Assembly (NCBI GenBank): GCA_949825045.1
Contig: OX463832.1
Location: 22,128,552 to 22,192,551 of the forward strand
DNA: 64,000 nucleotides
Reading direction: 5' to 3'
DNA from: Argyresthia goedartella
Taxonomy: Eukaryota; Arthropoda; Insecta; Lepidoptera; Argyresthiidae
Shown: positions 45,305-54,698 of the stretch, piece by piece
Numbering within the stretch: position 1 is the stretch's first letter
How the letters are laid out: each line of letters begins with the position of its first letter
The notes under the pieces: model-generated
Seen by the model: only the letters and a program-made list of their open reading frames with translations
Told to the model about the DNA's origin: nothing
Databases searched by the model: none
Made by a program: the position numbers and the translations under genes

Positions 45305-45756
45305 GTATAGTTATTTAATTTTTTTAGAGCATTTAATTTAAATTTTCCTCATATTCGGTGTGAAAAGTTGTATGTGTCACACAGGAGCAAAATTATTTTC
45401 GTCATGGGCGTTAACGCTTGAATCCTTCGTTACGCTCAGGTCTCGATTCAATGTACCGCCCTCGCCGTAAATACATCATTTTGCTCCCTTGTGACACAAA
45501 TAACTATTTCTATTCATTCGTTTTAAAGATATTATACTTTGAAATATTTCAGATATCGAGGATGCAGGCAGAAGAACTACAAATACCTTTGCCTAGCATA
45601 AAAAAATACTATGTATCGCATTTCGCATAGCCGTGCGTTCGATTTGTTTGATCATCCACCCACACCCGCATAAAACTAAGAGAAGCATAGCACTATACAA
45701 GTTCTATGCCTGCAAAAGAGATGCAGCCGCAGCAGAGAAACCGAACGCAGCCTTTG

Positions 45757-46170
45757 TTTTTAGGGTTCCGTACCCAACGGGTAAGAACGGAACCCTATTA
45801 CTAAGACTTCGCTGTCCGTCCGTCCGTCCGTCCGTCCGTCTGTCACCAGGCTGTATCTCAAGAACCTAGCTAGCTAGAGAGTTGAAATTTTCACAGATTA
45901 TGTATTTCTGTTGCCGCTATAACGACAAATACTAAAAAACATGATAAAATAAATATTTAAGGGGGCTCCCATACAACAATACCACATACAAACTTATGGA
46001 TGCACCTGGTTACGTACATGGAGTGTGAAAGTAACCGCACCAATAACTTTGTAAACAATATTTTGCTGTGTAAAATCCAAACTATTCACTCCACACCATC
46101 GCTTCCATTGAACGGTGGTACGGAACCCTTCGTGCGCGATTTAGACTCGCACTTGACCGGTTTTTTTTTA
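45757..46170 (+). repeat. Dispersed lepidopteran repeat, full copy
   Basis: Runs from TTTTTAGGGTTCCGTACCCA to GCACTTGACCGGTTTTTTTT. It contains the (CCGT)n-rich CTGTCCGTCCGTCCGTCCGT section and the GTATTTCTGTTGCCGCTATA block shared with 50700-50960, 820-1003 and 58563-58665. Confidence 0.85.
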
Positions 46171-46735
46171 CTTTCTGGAACAGGCAAAGACAAAGCCTTG
46201 CCAATAACATGTTTTTATGTTCTGGCATAGGTAACATGGCCATTATGCCAGCAACAACCTTTTTCAAAAACTCATGACTTAAACATTTATTTAAATATGA
46301 AAAATCTAAATTTTGGAAAATGGTAAAATGAAAATCCCCGAAGCTCTCGACCAACTCTCGAATCAGCTATTGAAATTAGGGGGTTAATAATTTGAAATGT
46401 TGTCAATTGTACCGTATTGTAGTGTGAACGCTAAGGCAAATGGCAAAGTGTGCAGTTTTTTTTGCAGCTCTTTATGGGATACACTTCAGGAGGTCAGGTG
46501 CCTACGATATGCCATTCGTGTGGCATTGCCACATGCCACCGAGTTCGTGGCTGTGTGTGTCAAGTAGGAAACTGAATGAACTGGGCCATGCTAAAGGCAG
46601 GCCAAGTTTCTTTGGCTCTGAGCGGGCTGCCACCTCTCCCTCACACCACTTTACCCTATGCGAGAAAGAGAGGTCACAGCTAGAAAATAATAATAATGCT
46701 GTTTCTGACTGTCCATAGTTATATTGACTTTTGCA

Positions 46736-47575
46736 AATTGCAGTGGGGACCCCACATAGATAAATTGGCTGGTAAATTAAGTAGTGCGGCTTACGCTGTT
46801 AGGAACATCAGACAAAGCACGGATGTGGCTACATCTATATTTTAGTTACTTTCATAGTGTGATGTCCTATGGTATCTTGTTGTGGGGGAATGCAGCGGAT
46901 ATTCAAACAATTTTTATTTTAAAGAAAAGAGCTATTCGAGCAATTTATAATTTAAAACGAGCAGACTCCTTAAGAGAGCTTTTAAAAAAAAATTACATAT
47001 TAACAGTAGCTAGTCAATTTATTTTCGAAAATATATTGTATGTATGCAAGAACCTTACAACATTGTCCAAACTTAGCGATAGCTGTAATGTTAACCTAAG
47101 AAATAATCACAGACTATGTGCGCCCCGATTTAGACTCGCGAAGGTTAGCAATTCTTTCAAGGGTCAGTGCATTCTCTACTACAATAAGATACCTCTGGAG
47201 ATTTTGAAATTGCCATTTGAGCAATTTAAAAAGCATGTTAAAGCGACTTTGTCGAAAAAGGGATATTACAATGTTCAAGATTACTTAAATGATGGGACTG
47301 TATGGGGTTAATCTAGATCAACACAGCTTGCTGTTAATAATTTTGTAATTATTTATTCCTGCTTATTAATCATAATAATAAATTAAAAACATATTTGTAA
47401 TAGTTAAGCACAAGCAATTTTTAAAAGAGATCTAAAAATCAATCTGTGGGAGTTTCTACGCCCTTCTTCTCCCACAGTGGTCCAATGTAGAGAAGAGGCA
47501 AAATTGACGTTTGCTAAGTACATGTAAATATCTACAGTAATAAAGTACTTTCGACTTTGACTTTTTTATATTGCA
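46736..47575 (+). pseudogene. LINE fragment, family B, ORF2 C terminus and 3' UTR
   Basis: Starts at QWGPHIDKLAGKLSSAAYAV, has a small frame break, then a 175-codon frame (46784-47311) with YGILLWGNAADIQTIFILKK and ending YYNVQDYLNDGTVWG. The 3' UTR ends near AAAGTACTTTCGACTTTGAC. Closely similar to 54699-57560 and 61333-61698. 5'-truncated. Confidence 0.88.
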
Positions 47576-47675
47576 TCATTGTTAATATGGATCTTGGCGA
47601 CTTCGAACGTCTTAATTGTTGTTATTTGAATCACATTGTTAGATCTCTAAACGTAATTTGACTTTTCTGAATTTC

Positions 47676-47917
47676 AATACTATACTTACTATATATACTA
47701 TACTTACTATATATACTATACTTACTATATATACTATACTTACTATATATACTATACTTACTATATATACTATACTTACTATATATACTATACTTACTAT
47801 ATATACTATACTTACTATATATACTATACTTACTATATATACTATACTTACTATATATACTATACTTACTATATATACTATACTTACTATATATACTATA
47901 CTTACTATATATACTAG
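47676..47917. repeat. 18-bp tandem array, about 13 units
   Basis: Perfect or near-perfect copies of ACTATACTTACTATATAT. All frames are open because the unit is 18 bp; none is a gene. It joins directly to the 43-bp array. Confidence 0.97.
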
Positions 47918-47919
47918 GG

Positions 47920-48890
47920 CCACTGGTGATGGATGACACGTGACCGGCGCTGTACAGGGCGACTGGTCATGCGTGACGGAAGACCACGCATCTTATACAG
48001 GGCGACTGGTCATGTGTGACGGAAGACCACGCATCCTGTACAGGGCTACTGGTCATGTGTGACGGAAGACCACTCATCTTATACAGGGCTACTGGTCATG
48101 TGTGACGGAAGACCACGCATCCTGTACAGGGCTACTAATCATGTGTGACGGAAGACCACGCATCCTGTACAGGGCTACTGGTCCATTGTGACGGAAGACC
48201 ACTGGTCATGTGTGACAGAAGACCACGCATCCTGTACAGGGCTACTGGTCAATTGTGACGGAAGTCCACGCATCCTGTACAGGGCTACTGGTCATGTGTG
48301 ACGGAAGACCACTCATCTTATACAGGGCGACTGGTCATGTGTGACGGAAGACCACTCATCTTATACAGGGCGACTGGTCATGTGTGACGGAAGACCACGC
48401 ATCTTATACAGGGCGACTGGTCATTTGTGACGGAAGACCACTCATCTTATACAGGGCGACTGGTCATGTGTGACGGAAGACCACGCATCTTATACAGGGC
48501 GACTGGTCATGTGTGACGGAAGACCACTCATCTTATACAGGGCGACTGGTCATGTGTGACGGAAGACCACTCATCTTATACAGGGCGACTGTTCATGTGT
48601 GACGGAAGTCCACGCATCCTGTACAGGGCTACTGGTCATGTGTGACGGAAGACCAGGCATCTTATACAGGGCGACTGGTCATGTGTGACAGAAGACCACA
48701 CATCCTGTACAGGGCTACTGGTCAATTGTGACGGAAGACCACGCATCTTATACAGGGCTACTGGTCATTTGTGACGGAAGACCACGTATCCTATACAGGG
48801 CTACTGGTCGTGTGTGACAAAAGTTCACCGCTATGCAGGGCGAATTGTGCGACGGAAGACCAAGCATACTATACAGGGTTACTGGTGGTG
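47920..48890. repeat. 43-bp tandem array, about 22 units, overlapping a zinc-finger stop codon
   Basis: Units have the form ACTGGTCATGTGTGACGGAA, GACCACGCAT, CTTATACAGGGCG. The rightmost unit, ACTGGTGGTGCG at 48881-48892, is also the last codons and stop of the zinc-finger exon on the other strand. If the gene is transcribed through, the array would be its 3' UTR. Confidence 0.93.
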
Positions 48891-48995
48891 CGTAAAGCTT
48901 GTGTTGACAGTCTTCTTGCTCCGTTTCAGATGGTCGTGTTTTAATCTGTTGTGATTGTAGAGAGCAGCTGAGTAGCTGAAGCGGTCGCCGCACAC
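48879..48995 (-). CDS. C2H2 zinc-finger protein, last coding exon
   Basis: Minus-strand exon after the acceptor TTTCCAG (48996-49002). It reads VCGDRFSYSAALYNHNRLKH and ends FTHHQ with TAA at 48879-48881. Spliced to the exon at 51124-51186 it completes a finger of form CKVC-X12-H-X4-H. The basic tail LKRSKK follows. It would be a DNA-binding transcription regulator. The specific family member was not recognised. Confidence 0.88.
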   Translation of the reverse strand: MCGDRFSYSAALYNHNRLKHDHLKRSKKTVNTSFTHHQ

Positions 48996-49993
48996 CTGGA
49001 AATATATTGAAACATCAATGTATTTGGTAAATAAGATTGGAACAAATATAATGATCACCAAAATATTTTCTTCTTACCCAAAATGGATAAATGTTCACCA
49101 AAACTTGCAAGTTGAAAGTTAGGTTGAACATGTAAGAACAACAAAAAATACTTAAAACATAAACTTAAGTACAAAAAAAACATAAAAACAAGTTTGGTGA
49201 TCATTTATCCAAACACAATTTGGTGATCATTTACTAATTCTGGCAGTCATTTCGAATTTATTGGTAGTACATTTTCGAATTTTTTGGTAATCGTTTAAAC
49301 ACAAACCAATAAGATTTAAATGATCTTCGAAAGACCTTAGTCTTTTAAAAATTATATATCATAGCTCAAACCTATAGCCTCGCCGAACTCGGACCACTAG
49401 TGGTCGGTGGCCGCTACTTTTGTGGCGAGGTTTTGTGGTCGGTGTGCGCCGAGGCTTAGGTGTAATAGTTGTATTTGTGGGCCCGCTTCGCTCGCCGTAA
49501 TTATAATAACACTTTAATATGATTATTTTGACACAAACTCCCACGGTTTATTACACTCGGGCATATGGCAATAGAGAATCTTCAGTGAAGATATTTATCA
49601 CATTTAATAATATTATGAGAACAAAAAAAAATAATAGGCCGGCCCTCTTTTGCACTTATTTATTTTATGATTTCAACATAAAAAATCGATTTTGAATGAA
49701 CGTGAAACGGAACGAGTTTTCAAAACACACCTCAAAGGAACTCTGCGTTGTCAGTAAGGAAAATGCGAAAAAAGGAGAAGGAGATTGACCAGTGAACGAT
49801 TATACCAAGATTAACGCATATGTCTGTCCCTTTATGTCAAAGCAAATTACGCCACTTCCGCTGTAGGTCCGTTTTCGCGCCAAATTGCCAACAGTCAGTT
49901 TGAACCTGCGATTTTGGCAATTTAGTATATATTTTTTTAAGTAGGACTTTATATGTGGGTTTATGATTTGTGAATTTCTGATTGTAAAATGTA
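48996..49993 (-). other. Zinc-finger gene intron, no feature seen
   Basis: AT-rich sequence with two copies of TTTGGTGATCATTTA-type words near 49194-49230. No exon found. Confidence 0.45.
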
Positions 49994-50345
49994 TTTTATC
50001 TACACACACATAATAAACCCTCTTTACTGCGTCCAAAAAATGCACGTTACGACCAGCATAATACTATACTACTTAGTAAAAACTCATTTCTCATCTGAAT
50101 ATTGACACATTATGACCATAATGTATCAATTTTCGACAAACTATGTCATTCAAATTTCGAACGCCGACGCCCGCCTGCGTGAAGTTGGTACTAAAGAACA
50201 AGCTAAACAATTGCAGAACCACAATGCCGGTCAAACATGCGGTTCCTGAACACATCAAAGAGAGCTTATGATAAGTGTGTAGATAAACTAGTGTATGTAA
50301 CTGTACATAATTAGGCATTATGTATCAGTCACATAAACTACTATA
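49994..50345 (-). mobile_element. Dispersed element family P, copy 2
   Basis: Inverse copy of the element described at 23858-24332: TTATCTACACACACATAATA at one end and the GTGTGTAGATAAACTAGTGT block at the other. The internal palindrome at 50101-50130 has one mismatch. The head (ACATAATGGAG block) is partly deleted. Confidence 0.8.
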
Positions 50346-50699
50346 ACGGTGTAGCCTTTTTTTATATAAAAAAAAATTACTTGTAGTTATAAGTAAGTAT
50401 AATTTTGACGTTGAATAAGATAATTTATTTATTTATATTCAATAAAAAAAAAGATTCTGACTCTGACTCTATAACCTCTCATCAGTGGGAAATATATAAC
50501 ATTGCCTTTCGATTGTTATTGACGGATTCCACCATTACTGCACACACTTTTTTAAAAGCGCATTGATTTAAAACGCTTTTCAGCTTTTGTTCGAAATACA
50601 AACGAAACAACCGCCTTTTTTTATATTCTCGTCCATCTAAATAGGCCAAAGTCTTCCGATCATACAGCCAATACTCATTTATTTATTTCTAAGATTCGT

Positions 50700-50960
50700 G
50701 GTCCTTCTTAGGATTCCACACCCGAAGGGTGCCAAAATGGACCCTATTACTAAGCCTCCGCTGTCCGTTCCTCCGTCTGTCTGTCACCAGGATGTATCTC
50801 ATGAACCGTGACAGTTAGACGGATGACATTTTCACAGATGATGTATTTCTGTTGCCGCTATAACAACAAATACTGAAAAAACAGAATTAAAAAAATCCGT
50901 AAAGTACGCTGGTACGGAACCCTTCGTGCGCGAGTTAGACTCGCATTTGACCGGTTTTTA
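50700..50960 (+). repeat. Dispersed lepidopteran repeat, shortened copy
   Basis: Same family as 45757-46170: AGGATTCCACACCCGAAGGG, GTCACCAGGATGTATCTCAT and the end GACTCGCATTTGACCGGTTT. The middle portion is missing. Confidence 0.8.
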
Positions 50961-51123
50961 TCTGACTGCGGCGAAGCCCAGAAGCAGTAGACGAAAACTT
51001 TTCTGAGCTCGAGTTCTACTTCAACGACGTTTACTCGAGTATTATTTTATTAGGCTGGTGGTCTATTCGAAATGACATACGCAAAAATCAGCAAAAATAA
51101 AATCACTTCAAGTTTGTTATTAC

Positions 51124-51186
51124 CTTGCATTCGTAGGGCCGCGCTCCGGTGTGGGAGTTCATATGTTCCAGCAGCGTCTTTTTTCG
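51124..51186 (-). CDS. C2H2 zinc-finger protein, internal exon
   Basis: A 63-bp exon with acceptor TGTTCGCAG (51187-51195) and donor AAG|GTAATA (51124/51123). It encodes RKKTLLEHMNSHTGARPYEC and K. It supplies the H-X3-H half of one finger (CDIC comes from the exon at 53368-53475), a classic HTGARPYEC linker, and the first Cys of the next. Phase 0 on both sides fits the neighbours. Confidence 0.9.
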
Positions 51187-51279
51187 CTGCGAACAAAAAC
51201 AGGTTACCTTCATAATTTCTTTATTGCACATATTTTTTTTCTTTATTGCACATAATTTCTTTATTGCACATAAAAAACA

Positions 51280-51740
51280 CAAAATTTGAGGATTGTGTTG
51301 GGGCTGCCGCGATTCTGTAGCGCATCAACCATGTTCGCAGAGGCGAAAGTCGCCGACTTTTTTGCGATTCTGCGAAAAAGAATCGCTTCAATAATTATTC
51401 GTACACGCGGCAGCCCGAATACAATTCTCGATACGTTGGCAAATAGGATCGACAGCGCTATTATGAGACACTGGGTAGGTGTACATCTAGCTCCTAATAA
51501 AAAATGATATACCTAACTGTGTTTTTCCTGATTGCTTCATGTAAATAATGATGTGTAATAGGTGTGTGTAAGTGGTTGTGTGTGAGGGTAGAGATATGTG
51601 TGTGAGGGTATGTTTGTATGTGTGTATGCCTATTAATTTAATTATGCTAAAATAAAATTTTATTTTGTATATGTTGTGTAAAAATATGGATTATTTATAT
51701 CTGAAATAAATTGATAAATAAAAAAAAATAAAATAAATAA
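51280..51740 (+). pseudogene. LINE fragment, family A, copy 2
   Basis: A 73-codon frame (51286-51507) starting RIVLGLPRFCSASTMFAEAK and ending HWVGVHLAPNKK, nearly the same as the end of the frame at 4199-4705. The 3' UTR ends TGAAATAAATTGATAAATAA at about 51722. 5'-truncated, in antisense to the zinc-finger gene. Confidence 0.88.
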
Positions 51741-51769
51741 TTACAAAGAACAAGAAATTCATGAGCATC

Positions 51770-51895
51770 TCCACGCCGACCTACGTCTTGCCGGTGAGAC
51801 GTTTTTATGCTATAATAGGTTTGAATATTATTACCATAGCATGTGGTTCAAATTCGCGATGCCTCAACATTGGATTGGGTCGGTGAGAGGAGTGT
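51770..51895 (+). repeat. Dispersed repeat shared with 58945-59040
   Basis: ATAGGTTTGAATATTATTAC then GCGATGCCTCAACATTGG is matched at 58962-59016 (ATAGGTTTGGAGTTTTATTG; GCGATGCCTCATAACCAGG). It is a repeat, not an exon, although a minus-strand frame in the second copy looks zinc-finger-like (RHRKLEPH). Confidence 0.6.
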
Positions 51896-52663
51896 ATACT
51901 TTTTTATGTATTTCTTGTAGGGGAGCTTATGTCTAATGAGATATCTCCACCAGCAAACGAAGTTAGGATGACAAAGGTTGATCTAGCTGTAGTACATCGA
52001 GTATAGAATTGTTTTCAATGAAAAAAAAATAGCGGCTTAACTTGCTGGGACGCAGAGAACCTAAAAAGGAACTTTTATGACAGACGTCACCTAGAGTACT
52101 GTAGATTCTATTGTGGGCATTTATGGGGAACAAACATAAAATTTGCCTTAATTGTTGTCATTATTTTTTCATAATTTCTTTATTGCACACAAATAATTAT
52201 ATTGACAATTTATACATTAAAATTGTGTACAAAGGCGAGCTTATCTCTAACAAGAGATCTCTTGCAGCAAGCCATGTCAGGATGAGATAGGTTAATCACA
52301 GAGCAAGGGTAGACCGATGTACAACATATTTTTTTCTTTCCCGGCCAGCAGAGATAGCGAAAGGGTTAACGAATTATTTGTTTTTTTGTTTTGTCACAGT
52401 CTGATTTAATGCTTATCTTTTTAACTTAGGTCAATTTCGCCATGTCGCTAGTGTGTATTTAATTTGATATACAGAGTATTGTAAAGTTACACCCGACTCA
52501 GGGGCGACAGTTTACGCATCACTTGTAACAAAAAAATAGTTTTACTTTTCCCTCGGATAACTTTTGTTCGGAACCAAACGTAGTGTTCAATTCCGCGATC
52601 GATTCAGCTCGCGCCGTAGAATAGCTGCTACGTGCTTTTATGCCAAACCACAATGAAGAATTA

Positions 52664-53052
52664 TAATAGTAGCTTATGTGACTGCTACATAATGGAGGGC
52701 ATTAATACTCGAGAGTGGGTTGTTCATAACAATATCACTCGAGAGTTTTAATGCCTAATTATGTACAGTTACATACACTAGTTTATCTACACACATATCA
52801 TAAGCTCTCATTGATGTGTTCAGGAACCGCATGTTTGAGCGGCATTGTGGCATTGTGTTGTTTAGCTTGTTCTGTAGTACCAACTTCACAGACAAAGTAG
52901 GGGCGGCACGCAGGCGGGCGTCGGCGTTCGAAATTTGAATGTCATAATATGTAGATGATATGAGTTTTTACCAAGTAGTTTAACATAATGCTGATCGTAA
53001 CGTGCGGTTTTTGTACGCAGTAAAAAGGGTTTATGATACGTGTGTAGATAAA
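52664..53052 (+). mobile_element. Dispersed element family P, copy 3
   Basis: Carries ATGTGACTGCTACATAATGG, ATTAATACTCGAGAGTGGG, GTTTATCTACACACATATCA and the tail TTTATGATACGTGTGTAGAT. The central palindrome is lost in this copy. Confidence 0.8.
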
Positions 53053-53367
53053 AATAAATAAACTAGTTTAATTTTTTATAAGAAATGAATATCAAAATTT
53101 ATCGTAAATTTTTCACTACATATTACTTTAATTTGCGTATTTAAAACATTATTTTTGTAGCGGCGATATATCTAAAATCAATAAATGAAACAACCGGGGA
53201 CATCTATGATACATTATAGGTACTATATTCCGATTACGGTTTTTTGTAAGAGTCTGCTTCTCTTTTCTAATACTTGCTCCATGCTTCTATCATAATATAG
53301 TGAACGCATAGTATTGACTTGCAGTCCCATACCGAATTGTTAGGGATTCCTATGCAGTTTAACTTAC

Positions 53368-53475
53368 CAGGAAGGAGTTACCACAGATGTCGCAGACGTT
53401 CTCTCTGGTCCTCGGTTTGGACTTCTGCGCATGTCGGACCAGGTGTCGAGCTAGTGCGCGGTCCGTGTTGAACCT
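53368..53475 (-). CDS. C2H2 zinc-finger protein, internal exon
   Basis: A 108-bp exon between acceptor CAACAG (53476 onwards) and donor CTG|GTAAGT at 53368/53367. It encodes RFNTDRALARHLVRHAQKSK then PRTRENVCDICGNSFL. It completes the finger begun by CEQCHK in the exon at 58765-58876, then a linker, then the CDIC start of the next finger. Confidence 0.9.
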
Positions 53476-53504
53476 CTGTTGATAAGGGATAGTTCTTGTT
53501 AAGG

Positions 53505-53626
53505 TAATAATAATAATAATAATACCTTGGACACTATTGACACACATTGATCTAGCCCCAAACTAGGATTCCCTGTATCTTGGGTACAAGACAACGATAC
53601 ACATACTTATATAGATAAATATTATA
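53505..53626 (-). mobile_element. tRNA-derived SINE, 3' part
   Basis: Tail-side half of the SINE family at 1204-1470, in reverse orientation (TAATAATAATACCTTGGACA; CCCAAACTAGGATTCCCTGT). It faces another partial copy immediately to its right. Confidence 0.85.
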
Positions 53627-53638
53627 CCAAGATATTTG

Positions 53639-53758
53639 ACGACCCGAATGGCCGAGTCGGCAGTGACCTTGCCTACGAAGCTAAGGGTCCCGGGTTCGAG
53701 TCCTGGTGGGGGCAAATATTTGTTTGATGAGAACGGATGTTTGTACCCTAGTCATGGT
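53639..53758 (+). mobile_element. tRNA-derived SINE, 5' part
   Basis: Head half of the same family with B box GGGTTCGAGTCCTGG, ending at CCTAGTCATGGTT where another repeat begins. With the preceding fragment it forms an inverted pair, as if one SINE had been rearranged. Confidence 0.85.
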
Positions 53759-54040
53759 TTCACTAAAACATATAATTTATTGTGACTTTTTTATATTACA
53801 AAAAATTCATAAATTTTCATATAACGTTGTTAGAGTTCAAACTTGAAACATGTTCGTTTTTAATCACCTACGATGAAATTAAAATCGATTTTTTTATTAA
53901 GATCTATGTTCAATCGGCACATTGCGTAAATGCTAAATGCCAATGAATAAATTAAAAAAGTAGCTTGAACAGAAAAGTAGCATTTTGCTCCCTCTCGTCA
54001 TGGAGCAAAACTTACTTTTCCGAATGAAAGGTGTGAAAAG
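53759..54040 (-). repeat. Dispersed repeat, copy 2
   Basis: Inverse of 44690-44970: TAATTTATTGTGACTTTTTT, CTTGAAACATGTTCGTTTTT and TAGCATTTTGCTCCCTCTCG. Confidence 0.8.
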
Positions 54041-54224
54041 GTATTAATGAGACCGCAGATTACAAAGATAGCATTAGAGAGACGAGTGAGGTAAATTTGC
54101 CTCATAGAAGCAGGCGGTCGATGCCATGAATTTTGAAAGAGACTGCTGTCCTTTACGCGAGCACGAGATTTTTGCAAGAGCAAAAAAGTATCAGTGGGAG
54201 TCAACCACACTTATAAGAAGTAAA

Positions 54225-54640
54225 GGCCCATTTACATGTAATGGCCTACCACGGTTATGTATCCTCCGTACTCAGCTATGGTCTGATCCCGTGGGGAAAT
54301 TCGGTGGAGGTTGGAAGGGCTTTCAAAATTCAAAAAAAGTGCATAGGAGCGGTAATGAAACCTGTGAACCACTTTTTAAAAAACTTAACATTTTACCCCT
54401 ACCATGTGCCTACATTAGAGATGTTTGTGTTTGTGTTACCTCTCATCGTGAATACTGGAGAACCAGAAATAAAGGGCACCAAAGACAAATAAGAGTGAAA
54501 CACATGAACCTACTATGTCAACCTCCTGGATTTAAAGACATATATAGGAAAAATATATTCAATGTGTATTATTTTGTATAACAAGATGCCTGACGACTCC
54601 AAAGTAATGAATAGAGTCTGGCAAACGAAAGCGTGACCTG
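54225..54640 (+). pseudogene. LINE ORF2 C-terminal fragment, family C
   Basis: AYHGYVSSVLSYGLIPWGNS then EVGRAFKIQKKCIGAVMKP in one frame, and REYWRTRNKGHQRQIRVKHM and NLLCQPPG in the next, a frameshifted Jockey/CR1-type thumb and C terminus. The 5' part is missing. Confidence 0.75.
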
Positions 54641-54698
54641 GAGTTTTCTTAAAAGTTTCAATATGGCAACAATATTATGCTGTCAAAGGCACGTCAAT

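Noticed and set aside
46440..46718. 92-codon frame starting MAKCAVFF
   Set aside because: It runs through a GAGAAAGAGAGGTCACAGC repeat shared with 1590; no protein family seen.
47631..47939. Three frames of 92-102 codons on both strands
   Set aside because: Readings of the ACTATACTTACTATATAT array.
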